A stretch of 64,000 nucleotides of DNA from Gigantopelta aegis (lineage: Eukaryota; Mollusca; Gastropoda; Neomphalida; Peltospiridae): the NCBI RefSeq assembly GCF_016097555.1, contig NC_054713.1, positions 3,626,728 to 3,690,727 of the forward strand, given 5' to 3'. The translations under genes were made by a program, and so were the position numbers. The notes under the pieces are model-generated. The model made no database searches and was not told the DNA's origin. It saw nothing but the letters and a program-made list of their open reading frames with translations. Positions 1 to 10,920 of this stretch are shown one piece after another; position 1 is the stretch's first letter, and the number at the start of each line of letters is the position of its first letter.

Positions 1-337
1 TTCAGTCTGTAGTTGTTTTGTGTTTATGCTACAGTCACATATCCACTATGCCGGTAAAAATTTCTACGACACATCGGGAACTTTTAACTCTGTGCTAAAA
101 GCTTCCGATACGCCCTACTGTGAGGAAAGAACGCCAAGGCGCCCGCAGGATAGCCACGGCACCCTTTGCGGCCGCCGTGAGATTTTTGCAAATTTTCCCC
201 GAAATTTGGGCCCGTACGGGCGTTTATCCCAAATCGGTGGACATGTGATTCAGTCATTAGTATCAGTAAGATATGTTTAATCGTGGGGAAGCATCTATTA
301 ATGTCTTAATAGAATAATTTTCAAATATTGTTTTCAG

Positions 338-371
338 ATTCAACCACTGCGTGCTATAAATCTTCTCAAAC
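338..371 (+). other. 5' leader of acyltransferase 1 after a 3' splice site
   Basis: A pyrimidine-rich tract ending in TTTTCAG at 331-337 is followed by a 34-nt leader and then the ATG at 372. The same tract and leader precede the paralogous gene (leader 15611-15644), with similarity extending back over about 80 bases. The shared AG and pyrimidine tract suggest that both genes have an upstream non-coding exon. The first exon of this copy should lie left of position 250 or outside the window; I could not identify it. Confidence 0.5.
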
Positions 372-1862
372 ATGCTGTTGGAAGTCATACTGGCTGTGGT
401 GGTCCTGGCATTAACAGTGGTGATATGGACTGTGATGAAGTCCAGACGATTGAACATAGAGGACCTGGAGATAAATGGCACGAGACGACCTTTGGGGAAT
501 TTTGAGAAAATTATTGTAACAAGTCATGGGCCCAATGCAAGCATAGCGCATGCATGCATCGTATCATCGAAACATCCTTTATCGTCGGCTCAAGTCCAAA
601 CGGCAGCAGAGATGTTGACACATCGTTACCAGCTGCTACGCTCGCGTGTTGATGACTCCGATCCTGCAAAACCATGTTTCGTGCCTATGGATAATTTTAC
701 AGTTCCCATGGAGACGATTGATTCCACTTCCTGGCAGGATGTTTTGGAAGAACGCGTGATGTCAAGATACAACACGACAACTGGTCCGCTCTGGTCTGTT
801 AGATTTCTGCCCAAAGTTCAGTACAAAGTAGGACTGGATTCTGAAGTGGAAGATGCAGAATATCCATTTCTGTGTGGCGTCGTGTTTGGTTTTCATCACG
901 TGATCATCGATGGCTGCTCTCGTATTCGATTGGCTGACCATTTCCTGACTTATCTGGATGACGTCATCAAAGGAGTAGATACTCCAGTGGAACCAATGAA
1001 AATGCAACCCGCTATGGAATATTACATCGCTGATGAAATTACACCCGGATTTCTTTTTCAGCTCTCTGTACTCATAACGAAGTTTGTTATGTCCATACCA
1101 GGGGTCTACAGTCTCTGTCTGATGCTCTTTGGAAAGAGAAATATTTACACAGAAACATGTGGCTTGGAGGAGGAAAGAAATCCTAATGTTGGTAAGAAAA
1201 CCTGCATAATCCCTATGGAGTTTTCACGGGAAGACACAAGCAGGCTTTTGACGAAATGTAGAGAAAATAACGCTACCGTTCACGGAGCTGTCCAAGCGTC
1301 CGTATCGGTGGCATTCGCAAAGCTCTTGCAAGAAGGGGAGATAACCAAAGAGATGGAATTACCAGCTGGCTGCACCATCAACTTAAGACCTTTCATTACC
1401 GGTACTCCTGTTTCTGCAGACTGCCTTGGTTCATATTTTGTGCCCATGTTTGTTATGCAAACCATCAAACCGCGTGAAGACTTCTGGAAAATGGCGTCAC
1501 GGGCAACCGAGCAAGTAAAGAAAGGACTGCAGCAAGGACCCGCTAATATATTTATGAAGATGTGCGCTTTCATGGTGCTGCTGAACCTGTCTAAAGACGG
1601 TCGGTTCATCGTGGTATCAGCACTGACCAATCTCGGTAACTGCAAATTCCTGGAACGAACTCTTCAAAGTAAGGTGAAATTTCGGGCTATGCATTCGTGC
1701 ACTGCAGAGCACCACATTGGTCCTATATTCTCAACTAGGGTCATCACGTTTAACGGGCAGCTGTTCTGGACCATCTGCTATTACACTAATGTCACAAGCA
1801 GAGAGCGAGCGATAGAATTCGCAGAGAGTGTCAAAGAAACTCTTAAAACAGCCCTAGCTTGA
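372..1862 (+). CDS. Membrane-anchored condensation-type acyltransferase, copy 1
   Basis: This is a 496-residue protein in one coding exon. Residues 2-22 form a hydrophobic helix followed by KSRR, suggesting an N-terminal membrane anchor with the catalytic part in the cytosol. Residues 175-181 read HHVIIDG, the HHxxxDG motif of the chloramphenicol-acetyltransferase-like fold (condensation domains, PapA5-type and alcohol O-acyltransferases). In these families the second His (His176) acts as general base in acyl transfer to a hydroxyl, amine or thiol. The C-terminal GPIFSTRV stretch sits where BAHD enzymes have DFGWG; this copy has HIGP where its paralog has DFGP. The acyl donor and acceptor cannot be read from the sequence. 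The start is the first in-frame ATG after the splice site. An AATAAA signal lies at 2151. Its near-identical paralog is at 15645-17135. Confidence 0.85.
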   Translation: MLLEVILAVVVLALTVVIWTVMKSRRLNIEDLEINGTRRPLGNFEKIIVTSHGPNASIAHACIVSSKHPLSSAQVQTAAEMLTHRYQLLRSRVDDSDPAKPCFVPMDNFTVPMETIDSTSWQDVLEERVMSRYNTTTGPLWSVRFLPKVQYKVGLDSEVEDAEYPFLCGVVFGFHHVIIDGCSRIRLADHFLTYLDDVIKGVDTPVEPMKMQPAMEYYIADEITPGFLFQLSVLITKFVMSIPGVYSLCLMLFGKRNIYTETCGLEEERNPNVGKKTCIIPMEFSREDTSRLLTKCRENNATVHGAVQASVSVAFAKLLQEGEITKEMELPAGCTINLRPFITGTPVSADCLGSYFVPMFVMQTIKPREDFWKMASRATEQVKKGLQQGPANIFMKMCAFMVLLNLSKDGRFIVVSALTNLGNCKFLERTLQSKVKFRAMHSCTAEHHIGPIFSTRVITFNGQLFWTICYYTNVTSRERAIEFAESVKETLKTALA

Positions 1863-1916
1863 AACTATAAAATAACAGCGGCGTATATCTTTTTTCTTTT
1901 TTTTTCTTTTTTTTTT

Positions 1917-2095
1917 TGGAGGTTGGGGTGGGGGCAGGATATTCATATTTACAAAATTAACTTAACTGCAACATTTAACCAAAACCATTTCACTAACCGT
2001 CGGGAATGGCAATAGTAGTTATTTACCAGCCCAACACTGAACATCACTAGCCACGGGAATAGGGCTACCATATTCTAGAAGCTCTGGTAGTAGTA
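1917..2095 (+). repeat. Sequence repeated in inverted orientation upstream of acyltransferase 2
   Basis: This segment begins with a G-rich stretch and GGCAGGATATT, and includes GGGCTACCATATTCTAGAAG. It resembles the reverse complement of about 15050-15200, which lies before acyltransferase 2, over some 160 bases with many substitutions. A short similar end (TATTCTAGAACCTCTG) occurs at 58459-58475. It may be an old dispersed element rather than part of the gene duplication. Confidence 0.5.
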
Positions 2096-2150
2096 GTTAC
2101 AATGTATATTTATATGTCAAACGATTGTAGAAAGATTGCATTTTCGGTTA

Positions 2151-2156
2151 AATAAA
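2151..2156 (+). other. Probable polyadenylation signal of acyltransferase 1
   Basis: AATAAA lies 289 bases after the stop codon of the first acyltransferase and is the first such hexamer downstream on this strand. Confidence 0.4.
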
Positions 2157-2429
2157 CAGTTAGTTAAAAAATTGATTTGTTTAATGACTGGAGCACATTG
2201 AAGTCTTTTTTTCTTTTTTCTTTTTTTTTATTGTCCCCAGAATATAAAATGGCAGTGTCAGGGATGGGGTGTCCTGAGCTCACTGTCTCAGAAATTGTTT
2301 TATATTTCATATGGTATACACAGTTTTATATACATACATATAAATGGCAAAATATATATACACACGAATAGATATAATCCACACACTTTATGTATATTGT
2401 TGTTGATATTTTGTTTGGGTTTTTTTTAT

Positions 2430-3790
2430 AGATATATATTTTTAATTATTATTATCTGGGGCCAACAAGGAAAAGAAAAAAGAAAAAAAGGTGTTATGTA
2501 CTGAATTAGTATTGATACAAAAAAGTATTATGAAAAGGTGTGTGAAGGAGTATAAAGTGTGAAGAAGGTATTTTAGAAATAAATATATCTCAATATTTGA
2601 TAGATTTAATAAACTTTTATGATGTTTCAAATAAATTATACCACTGCTCCCATTCTGTCTTGAAATCTTCATAATTACCATTTTTATATAAGATACATTT
2701 TTCAGTTTCCAACTTTTCTTTAATTATAGTTTTTAAGGCAGAGAAGTTTAATTTTTGTTTTTGTATTTTGATGGAATAAATATAATATTTTATGTTAATA
2801 TTAAACAATTTTTTGCATTATGTATTTGTTTTTCTAAGCAGACCCAAAATGGCAATATGTTTATCTATAATTATGCACTCTTCTATAGTACTGAATATCC
2901 AGTTTGTAATATCTTTCCAAAATTCTTTAACATAACAACAATCATAAAATAGATGTTCAATTGTCTCTGGCATACGATTACAAAAAGTACATTTATTTGA
3001 ATTAATATAATGTATTGTATATAGAAATGTGTTAGTAGCGAGAAATCTGTGTAGAATTTTATATTGAAACCAACGTAAAGTTGTATCTCTAACGCATTTA
3101 AATGGTATATTGTAAAATATATTCCATTCTGCTGGTGAATAACAAAAACCTTTATTTGTATATTTTAATTGAGACTTTGGAAAGGCTTTTGTGTAGCATA
3201 ACAATTTATATATTTCTCCACATCCCGTTTTGTCGTTAAGAAGTTGTTTTAGCTTGTGGAGGTAGACTGGTTTTTCGTTTGTAATTGACTCGTTTATTTC
3301 ATCATTATGTTTTCCATATATTCTTATGAAACATTTCACTGCATTAATTAAAGAAGCCTACTCTAGAAAGTTTGTTTTTATATTAAATTTTGCAATAAAA
3401 TCGCATAAATTTAGAAATCCTCCATCAGTATTAACTAAATCACTAATGAAACAAACTCCCTTTTCTGCATATTTTTTAAAATAAAAAATAGGCTTATTTT
3501 TTTAATATTTTACTGTTAAACCAAATGTTTATACCAGCTATATCGTTTTCATTTTCTATTGGTTGTTTACATTGGATGTTTCGCCAGCTAGAACATCTTC
3601 CAAAAAAGTGTTAGTCATATTTTTAATTTTTAAATGAATAAAATGATCACCATATATAATTAGTTCTTTGATCGATGTACCTGTAACTGACGAGAAGAGA
3701 TATGCCAGTTTTGTGTTGTTTAAAAGTAACCACCTTATCCACGTTGACTTTAATGATGTTATAAATGTAGATAATTTAACCATTTTTAAC
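2430..3790 (-). mobile_element. LINE (non-LTR retrotransposon) 3' fragment, degenerate
   Basis: Three minus-strand reading frames align head to tail as the C-terminal end of a LINE ORF2. At 3556-3783 is a piece of the kind seen just after the RT domain (LSTFITSLKSTWIRWLL). At 2818-3339 is a reverse-transcriptase zinc-binding region with CTFCNRMPETIEHLFYDC preceded by TTLRWFQYKILHRFL. At 2617-2808 is the end of the protein (TEWEQWYNLFETS, stop). The frames change between the pieces, so the copy is dead, and the RT and endonuclease domains are absent (5'-truncated). The clade cannot be settled from the C-terminus alone. Confidence 0.75.
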
Positions 3791-4360
3791 CCCCGTTTTT
3801 ATGGTCCTGAATTATAACAAAACCTAAGGCCGAACCGCCTACGCATATAGCCCCAAAGAATGCCCTAACTCCCGGCATCCCATCACCCCCACCCCCCACC
3901 GTGTCCAACCGCAGTTCAGCCCAATCCTGGCAGCCTACTAGTTATTTAGGAAGAGTGACGCCAAAGGGTTATAAGAGTTTAATCGCTGGTGCCACTAGGG
4001 GAGTGGCGCATAAAAAGCCAGCGATGATTAATTTAGAATTGCGTTTTGGGTGCCAAGCCTGCCAGAAGGATAGAGGTGAACCCGGCCGATCCATGGAAAA
4101 ACAGGCGACTCCTGGGGTGTCCTCTAAAACAACACGATTAAGTCATTTAGAAGACGCGGCGAACACTTTCATCTATAATACCTAGGGCAGTAGACGAGGT
4201 AATATTAACCAAACCACTACTAAAGGCACAGACCAGACACTTGCCCTGTTAAATTGCATTTTTGGGGTTTTTTTTTAAATTATTAAAAATATAAAATATT
4301 GATTACAGTATGGATAAAATATACATAAATATGAAACGGCGAGCATGCCGTAAACCTATC
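3791..4360. other. No recognised feature
   Basis: This stretch holds a 94-codon plus-strand open frame (3901-4185, not ATG-started) with no recognisable domain. Its moderate GC and C-rich border (3880-3900) suggest another repeat fragment next to the LINE. I see no splice sites that would make it an exon. Confidence 0.3.
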
Positions 4361-4373
4361 AAATTAATTTTTT

Positions 4374-4486
4374 ATAATAATAATAATAATAATAATAAAT
4401 AATAAATAAAACATTAAAAAAATAAAAATAAAAAAAATAAAATAATAAAATAAAATAAAAATAAAAATAATAATAATAATAAAAGG
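4374..4486. repeat. AT-rich microsatellite (AAT and AAAAT type)
   Basis: About 110 bases built almost only from AAT, AAAT and AAAAAT runs, broken by few other bases. It gives artefactual open frames on the minus strand. Confidence 0.85.
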
Positions 4487-5051
4487 CTTCTGAGCTAAAT
4501 TAAAGGTGTGCTTGGACACTCGAGCGCAAACGCGTACCTCCGATGTGAAGGATTTGTATATTAGCTTTAGAATCGTAAAGTAATGCCTAAATACGAGTCT
4601 TATTAGCATTTTCACGCAATGTCATTATTGTTTTAATAATTTATTGTGTAATAAGATTATTTTTATTTATATCTACTTCAATACCAGACTACTGGTTGAT
4701 TACAGTTGATTACCAGCCATATCAAAAGTGGATGTTTTATTATAAATTTTATAATATTTTAAAGAACGAACATTATTTTCTGTCGAAGATATTTCACAGG
4801 TGTTCTATACTGAACACCTTTGCTATGGGCCACAATATGTGCCATTCCTACCGATAAATCATCATGGGATCTTTTATATGACTTTTCTTATTCACAGGAT
4901 AGTATATACCACAGCCTTTGAATTTTAATCATGAGGCACTTGATGGGAAGGGTTAAACACTGAGTTGATCGATCGTAAAACCCCAGGCAAAGGCTCTACC
5001 ACTGACCTACATCTGGCCCTGTGTATATAAAGACAACACAAGATGTTAATC

Positions 5052-5295
5052 ATGTACTTGAGGCTAGTGGGTACTAGGTTCACATCCCGGTACCGGCTCT
5101 CATCCACAGCAGGTTGTAATGATGAAGTGGGTAGGTGTAACACCACTACACAGACTTCTTTCTCATTAACCACAACTAACCACTAATACAATGTTCTTTA
5201 CAGACAGCCCACATAGCTGAGGTGTGCCCAGGACAGTGTGCTTGAACTTTAATTGGATATAAGCACAAAAATAAGTATGAATGAATGAATAATCA
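5052..5295 (+). mobile_element. SINE with head type 4 and GAATGAAT tail
   Basis: The copy contains GGTACTAGGTTCACATCCCG (B-box-like), GTGGGTAGGTGTAACACCAC, the block CAGCCCACATAGCTGAGGTG, and GCTTGAACTTTAATTGGATA, then ends in GAATGAATGAAT. The same order occurs at 28077-28290 (plus the remainder at 28655), in 25716-26005 and in fragments at 48138 and 50025. This defines a family separate from the GTAGCCCAGTGG-headed SINEs. Confidence 0.7.
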
Positions 5296-5551
5296 TGCAG
5301 TTCATTTATAGTACATTGCAGTGACTAATAAATATAAATATTTTGTGTATTATTCTAATGTATTTTATTATATATTGCATTGTATTAGATGCGTAAAATA
5401 TTGCAGATTAACACAAATATCTCCTTCCTGAGTATAATTTTAACACAGACATATTAAACATCGTTTTAAAAAATAAATCACTGTTAAGGTACCATAACTG
5501 ACAATTATTATATACGAATTGAGAATTGTATACTCTACTGACTTCTTAAAA

Positions 5552-5871
5552 CAAGGGCGGGAGCCCAGTGGTAAAGCGTTTGCTTGATTTGCGGTCGGTC
5601 TGGGATCGATACCCGTCGGTGGGCCTATTGGGCTATTTCTCGCTGCAGCCAGTGCACCACGACTGGTATATCAAAGGCCGTGCTATGTGTTGTCCTGTCT
5701 GTGGTATGGTGCATATAAAAGATCCCTTGCTGCTAATCTAAGAGAGTAGGCCATGAAGTGGCGACAGCGAGTTTCCATCTTCAACAATATCTGTGTGGTC
5801 CTTAACCACATCTCCGACGCCATATAACCGTAAATAAAATGTGTTGAGTGCGTCGTTAAATAAAACATTTC
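5552..5871 (+). mobile_element. SINE, head type 1 and tail A, with target duplication
   Basis: The head (GGCGGGAGCCCAGTGGTAAAG with GGGATCGATACCC) resembles the A and B boxes of a tRNA-derived RNA polymerase III promoter. The body follows (CCAGTGCACCACGACTGGTA, AAAGATCCCTTGCTGCTAAT), and the tail ends GTGCGTCGTTAAATAAAACA. The copy is flanked by a perfect 10-bp duplication CTTCTTAAAA (5542-5551 and 5872-5881), which shows retrotransposition and gives the exact borders. Confidence 0.9.
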
Positions 5872-6676
5872 CTTCTTAAAATAAATAAATTCCGTGTAAA
5901 TTCTTTAAAAAAAAAAAAACTTCAGTAATTAATACAGAGGCAATTTATGTGTCATATTGTTGATCATGGAAAGAACTTCTTTAAACGGTGTTAAGTTGGG
6001 AAGATTTGATATTGACAAGACTAAGCATTGCAATTTACATCTTTCTGGTTTACAAGTCTGACACATTAGCTGACAGGCTGCAGGAGTCAGTGATATTTGT
6101 TTTGACAAATGTCAAGTTTTTAAATATTATGTTTATACTTATAGTACGTATGAGACCGTTTTATAAAGCATCATCTATTTTATTCGTATATGTTTATTTT
6201 ATCAATATGTATCAATTCTATATTGTATATTTTTGTGGTGAAATAATAAAAATATAAATAAAATTATAGAGTTTTTTTAATATTCTACCAAAATTGAAAA
6301 CTTATGCAGGAACCAATTTCAATCCTTTTTTATACTACATTTGCATATATTGTAGTAATAAATTGTCCATCAGGCTAAGTGTTAAACCTTGCACCCCTTG
6401 TCACATACAATGAACTGAAACTCTGGATTTGAAATTGTCAGACAATTTTTTTTACAATATCCTAGATATATTCAGTAAGTTTTGACAAACGTATTTTCGG
6501 GGATCAAGGTCAAAGGTCATGTCGAACTATAACTTTTCGGGGGTTGATTTTTCGAATGGTGTGCAAATAAAATTTATTCATCTATTCAAGACCTTTAAAG
6601 AACCATTTGATTTTTTAACTATCTCTAAAAAAAGAGCCTTTTGAAAATAGGTGGTACCCTTAACGATGTCAAAGAT

Positions 6677-6760
6677 CAACGACCGGTATCTCAACGACCG
6701 GTATCTCAACGACCGGTAGCTCAACGACCGGTATCTCAACGACCGGTATCTCAACGATTA
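6677..6760 (+). repeat. 15-bp tandem repeat, about 5.6 copies
   Basis: The unit CAACGACCGGTATCT is repeated with a single substitution in one copy (GTAGCT). It is not obviously tied to a gene. Confidence 0.9.
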
Positions 6761-6815
6761 ATTGAGTCTAAAATTTTGGTTCAGGGATTTTCTTATTGAC
6801 TACTGTAAGTGTACC

Positions 6816-7120
6816 TAGGGGTGAGACGTAACCCAGTGGTAAAGCGGTCGGTTTGGGATCGATCCCCGTCAGTGAGCCCATTGGGCTATTTCACGCTCCA
6901 GCCAGTCCACCACGACATCAGAGGCCGTGGTATGTGCTATCCTGTATATGGGGGTAGTGCATATAAAAGATCCCTTGCTGCCAATTGAAAAGAGTAGCCC
7001 ATGAAGTGGCGACAGCGGGTTTCCTCCCTCAATATCTGTGTGGTCCTTAACCATATGTCCGACGCCATATAACCGTAAATAAAATGTGTTGAGTGCGTCG
7101 TTAAATAAGCCATTTCCTTT
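6816..7120 (+). mobile_element. SINE, head type 1 and tail A, with target duplication
   Basis: This copy has the same structure as the one at 5552. The head reads GTAACCCAGTGGTAAAGCG and GGGATCGATCCCC, with a short deletion between the boxes. It is flanked by a 16-bp duplication, CTACTGTAAGTGTACC (6800-6815) against CTACTATAAGTGTACC (7121-7136), one mismatch. Confidence 0.9.
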
Positions 7121-7394
7121 CTACTATAAGTGTACCAAATTTCATCGAAATCTGAGACTGTAAGTGATTGATTTGACATCAAATGCCCCTTCTGCCTTAG
7201 AAGATAATAGCTCTTGCGACATCATTCAACTAACAAAAACAAAAAACAAAAATAATAAGGCCATGAACATACGAGACGGGAATTTAAGAGATCAATTGCC
7301 CACAACCACTCCAGTGCTGGAGAAAACATTGGCATTCGGCCAAAAATGAGCTGGCCTGAACATTTTTCTCCATGTACGCGTTGGAGATAAATCG

Positions 7395-7550
7395 ACCTCC
7401 GCGGAGGGGATTCGAACCAGATGTTGTAGGGTTGGTATTCCGTGCTCCTATTCGAAGTAGCTAGTTGGAATTCCCGTATTAGCTCAGTTCGTGGAGCGCT
7501 TGACGTACGCACTAGGGGTCTCTGGTTCGAATCCCCTCCACGGATGTTGA
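7395..7550. repeat. Two tRNA-like heads in head-to-head inverted order
   Basis: On the + strand, TTAGCTCAGTTCGTGG and GGTTCGAATCCCCTCCACGG (ending about 7545) look like tRNA A and B boxes plus acceptor end. On the - strand the segment ending at about 7398 carries the same GGTTCGAATCCCCTCCGCGG end. The sequences beyond both ends are also similar. The 5' acceptor arm does not pair properly with the 3' one, so these are taken as tRNA-derived SINE heads, not working tRNA genes. Confidence 0.55.
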
Positions 7551-8050
7551 TTTCTCTGTTACATTTGGAGCGACGTACGTAGGGACTGTGTGCGTTCTAA
7601 GCAAATGAGGCAGAGCTAGCCGTGTATCTTTTATAATCACTTTCCCATAGTCAGGTCAAATGCATACCGCGGTGTTTGGTGTACCAATGACGAGACACTG
7701 ATTAGAACGGGGTAAAACCTATATGTTATGGACAGCTTGTCCTGCTACCCATCGCATTCCAGACCAACGCTGTACCACTAGACTATCACTCAGAATATCC
7801 CTCGTGGGCGATTGGGGCGGTTCTTCAAACTTGTCATAGGGGAGGTTCTTTAAGCATTTCTGTCATATATTTGTGTTTATCTAGTACATGCTCGGAACGG
7901 GAAGTAACTCCGTGACAGAGTAATCGCCCGAAGTGCGACCAACGCAGGATGATCGCCCCTGATGAACGAGTGTGTGGTATCTACTCTGCTAAGTATCGTG
8001 CATAGCACTTGCTGCTTTTCGGAACGGCCCTGTGGTAGTCTCTCGAGCAG
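7551..8050. other. No recognised feature
   Basis: This is unique-looking DNA with no long open frame. I see only a few tRNA-box-like words and nothing that can be assigned. Confidence 0.3.
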
Positions 8051-8054
8051 CGTG

Positions 8055-8286
8055 GTTCCTCTTCCTCCCTCCCTCCCTCTCCCTTTAAATTAATCAAATC
8101 AGCCAATGGCAGAGCTATCCATGAAATATTATGGCCTCTCCCTTTCTGTAGACAGTGCCAAAGTAACCATCTGTTGTTTAAGTATCCCTCTCCCTCTCCG
8201 TCTCCCTCCCTCCCTCTCCCCCTCTCTCTGACTCTCTCTCTCTCTCCCTCTCTCTCTATGTCTCTGTGTCTCTCTTTCTCGTCTCA

Positions 8287-8368
<82 letters not shown>

Positions 8369-8407
8369 GTCTCTGTGTCTCTCTCTTTCTCGTCTCAACC
8401 AAAACAC
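8055..8407 (+). repeat. Dispersed repeat carrying a long (TC)n microsatellite, copy 1
   Basis: Unique flank 8085-8195 (TTTAAATTAATCAAATCAGC, then AGCCAATGGCAGAGCTATCC) is followed by a CT microsatellite to about 8390. The same flank, almost identical, precedes the CT microsatellite at 18620-18960. The microsatellite is therefore part of a mobile or duplicated unit, not a chance expansion. Confidence 0.75.
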
Positions 8408-8574
8408 CAATTAGCCATAGTTTAAAATGTGCTGAGGTTCCTTTCGTTTTATTTAGTAATTAATATATGAAACCTGTTCAAATGTGTCGCTACTGAACAC
8501 ATAAAGATGTATTTCATCCTTCTCCTTGGTGGTGCTGAGCAGGCGACCATGTTAGTCATATTTGCTATCAACGT

Positions 8575-8725
8575 ACCAGGACATTTATATGTACCATCCC
8601 ACAGACAGGATGGCACATACCACGGCCTTTGATGTACCAATTGTGGTGCACTGGTTGGAACGAGAAATAGCCCAGTGGACCACCTACAAGAATCAGTCCT
8701 AGACCGACCGCGCATCAGGCAAGCA
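8575..8725 (-). mobile_element. SINE fragment (head type 1 and body)
   Basis: Contains ACCATCCCACAGACAGGATG, GTGGTGCACTGGTTGGAACG and GACCGACCGCGCATCAGGCA, the reverse complement of the type 1 head and body. The tail is lost. Confidence 0.75.
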
Positions 8726-8857
8726 CTTTCGAAAGGGCTGTCCTGTCGACGATGCACAAGATAGAGATTCATGGAATCAGCCACATTGTGCAGTAATACG
8801 AGCTTCATTACGGATAACGGTTTTGTCGTTCAAATTCCATTTAATATATGTTATTTT

Positions 8858-9535
8858 GGTTACTAGTCATTTCGTACCATAATTTATGGTCATTTCGTAC
8901 CATAGTCGTTTCGTACCACAGTCATTTCGTACCATAGCCATTTCGTACCTACTTTTTACCATCTCGTACCATAATGTTTGGTAATTTCGTACCATAGTCA
9001 TTTCGTACTCGGTATCTTATTTCTGTCACGGTATGCCACTTCTTATTTTTATTGTTGACGAATAAACGTTGACATGTAAACATACCTTGTAAAGTGAGCA
9101 AAGGCTTAAATGAATAAGAGAAGTAAATTAACGATGAAATGTGTTTCAGTGGCCATTAACCCTATTGAATTCATATATGTGTATTGCCACATGAAGGTGA
9201 TAGTTTATTTTTACAACGAACTGACCCATGGCACTGATGATCATTTCATATGATACGAGACCCCCCTCCCCCATTTTATATAGGCCTATACATTCAATAT
9301 AGTTGCATTAGCCTAATGTTTATTTTTTTAAATCAGTAATTCAAAATTTTACTATCTATCATTCAACTAAGCTGCACAATAAATAATTGAGGTACGAAAT
9401 GACCAAACAGACATGGTACGAAATTAACATGGTACGAAATTACTTGGGTACGAAATGACCAGGGAACAAAATGGCTTGGGTACGAAATAGTAAAATTGGG
9501 TACGAAATGACTATGGTACGAATTGACTGGTTACC
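8858..9535. mobile_element. Fold-back, hAT-like non-autonomous element with repeated subterminal motif
   Basis: The element starts GGTTACTAGTCATTTCGTAC and ends as the reverse complement of GGTAACCAGTCAATTCGTAC. It is flanked by a perfect 8-bp duplication GTTATTTT (8850-8857 and 9536-9543). Inside each end the motif GTCATTTCGTACCATA occurs about seven to eight times, pointing inward as mirror images. The middle (about 9020-9390) is unique and has no open frame. The 8-bp duplication suggests a hAT-type transposase acting in trans; the clustered motif resembles the subterminal binding sites such transposases use. Confidence 0.8.
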
Positions 9536-9601
9536 GTTATTTTACATACGCCACCTCACTCGACCCCCACCCCCGTTGATTAAAAAAAACAGGCGAGTTT
9601 G

Positions 9602-9990
9602 TTAAAGGGACATTCCTGAGTTTGCTGCATTGTAAGATGTTTCCGACTAATAAAATATTTCTACGATTAAACTTACATATTAAATATATTTTCTTGTTTA
9701 GAATATCAGTGTCTGTATATTCAATGTGTTTCTAGTCATCTTAATATTTGTAAGAAGCCCAAACTGGATTTTGTCTTCAATAATTTCGTACGTACGGAAA
9801 AACTAATTTTAGGAAATAAAATGAAATTTAACCTAATACAAATATTAGAACGATCCGAAAGACGTTTAATATGCAACCGCTAATATTTTGTGCATAAAAA
9901 TATATTTAGTATGTAATTACAATCGTTAAAAAGTATCTGTTAGTCGATAACATCTTAAAAATTGCAGCAAACAATGGAATGTCCCTTTAA
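9602..9990. mobile_element. MITE with TTAA ends, copy 1
   Basis: The ends are TTAAAGGGACATTCCTGAG and the matching reverse complement GGAATGTCCCTTTAA, with TTTGCTGCA repeated inverted just inside. A second copy with the same whole sequence is at 41858-42238. TTAA at both borders fits a piggyBac-type target, though the TTAA could also belong to the inverted repeat. Confidence 0.8.
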
Positions 9991-10920
9991 AACTGTAGTT
10001 GTGTTTGTATTTTGCTTCACGCAATAAGGTAGAGACGGCAGCTTTAATTGATATTTTTGACAACGAGGTTAACCCTGATGATGACCTCTTGCTATTTACA
10101 TTGTCAAGTCGAAAAAATGGAGCGTGCGGTAACCTCACGGTAACAGTATGTAGTTATAATATTAACACTATCTAGGTTGTTTATTATTGTCATAGTAAAT
10201 GCCAGTAACAGACTGCGCTATTTCTATTTATGCAATATTGTTTTGGGTTCTCTACTTACGTAACCAGTATGGTTATATAACTTGTGTTCGCTTGACTACT
10301 CTCCATTTAAAGAACCAACTGAATTGACCATCGAAATATTGCCTAGATAGTATAGGGTCTCCAGGAGTACTCGAGTCGAGTCGAGAAAGACTCCAGGCCG
10401 TTCACAGGACCCGTATAAGGAAGGACACTCTCATTTAATTATATATTTACATTTTGCTTGTAGTCGGTTACATTATAGGTTGTACGATACCAAATAAAAT
10501 CCCATAGGCGACCATGTTAACCGTTGTGATTAAAAACACCATATGCAATATATCAACCAAACTATGACCCATAAATATCAGTACTACAACCCCTACTTCA
10601 AAGTATTAGTTGAAGAAAATGGTACCTTTTATGACTAATTTTCGGTATAGCCAGATGTTTTTACAACACAACACAAAATGTTAGAACGTGTATGGGGTAC
10701 CTGCAAAAAAAAAAGTACTAAGTACAAGGTTACTTGACACAGTGGTACTAGATGAAATAAAATTGCATACATTTTTAGCCCAGATAAAACTAAATATTTT
10801 TACAACCAACACACAACATTTATAACAAATCACAGGAATTGTGGTGTTAATTTCTCTATCAAATGTTTGGTTCACCTCGAACTTTGACCCAGCCGGAAAT
10901 TATTTGGTTTAGTGCAACCT

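Noticed and set aside
3901-4185. 94-codon frame as a gene
   Set aside because: It does not start with ATG, has no domain, and sits between a dead LINE and an AT microsatellite.
7470-7545. Functional tRNA gene on the + strand
   Set aside because: A and B boxes are present but the acceptor arm does not pair and the anticodon arm cannot be placed with confidence; an inverted copy is adjacent. More likely a SINE head.
8129-8463. Arg/Glu-rich and Ser/Leu-rich open frames
   Set aside because: Direct products of the (TC)n microsatellite.
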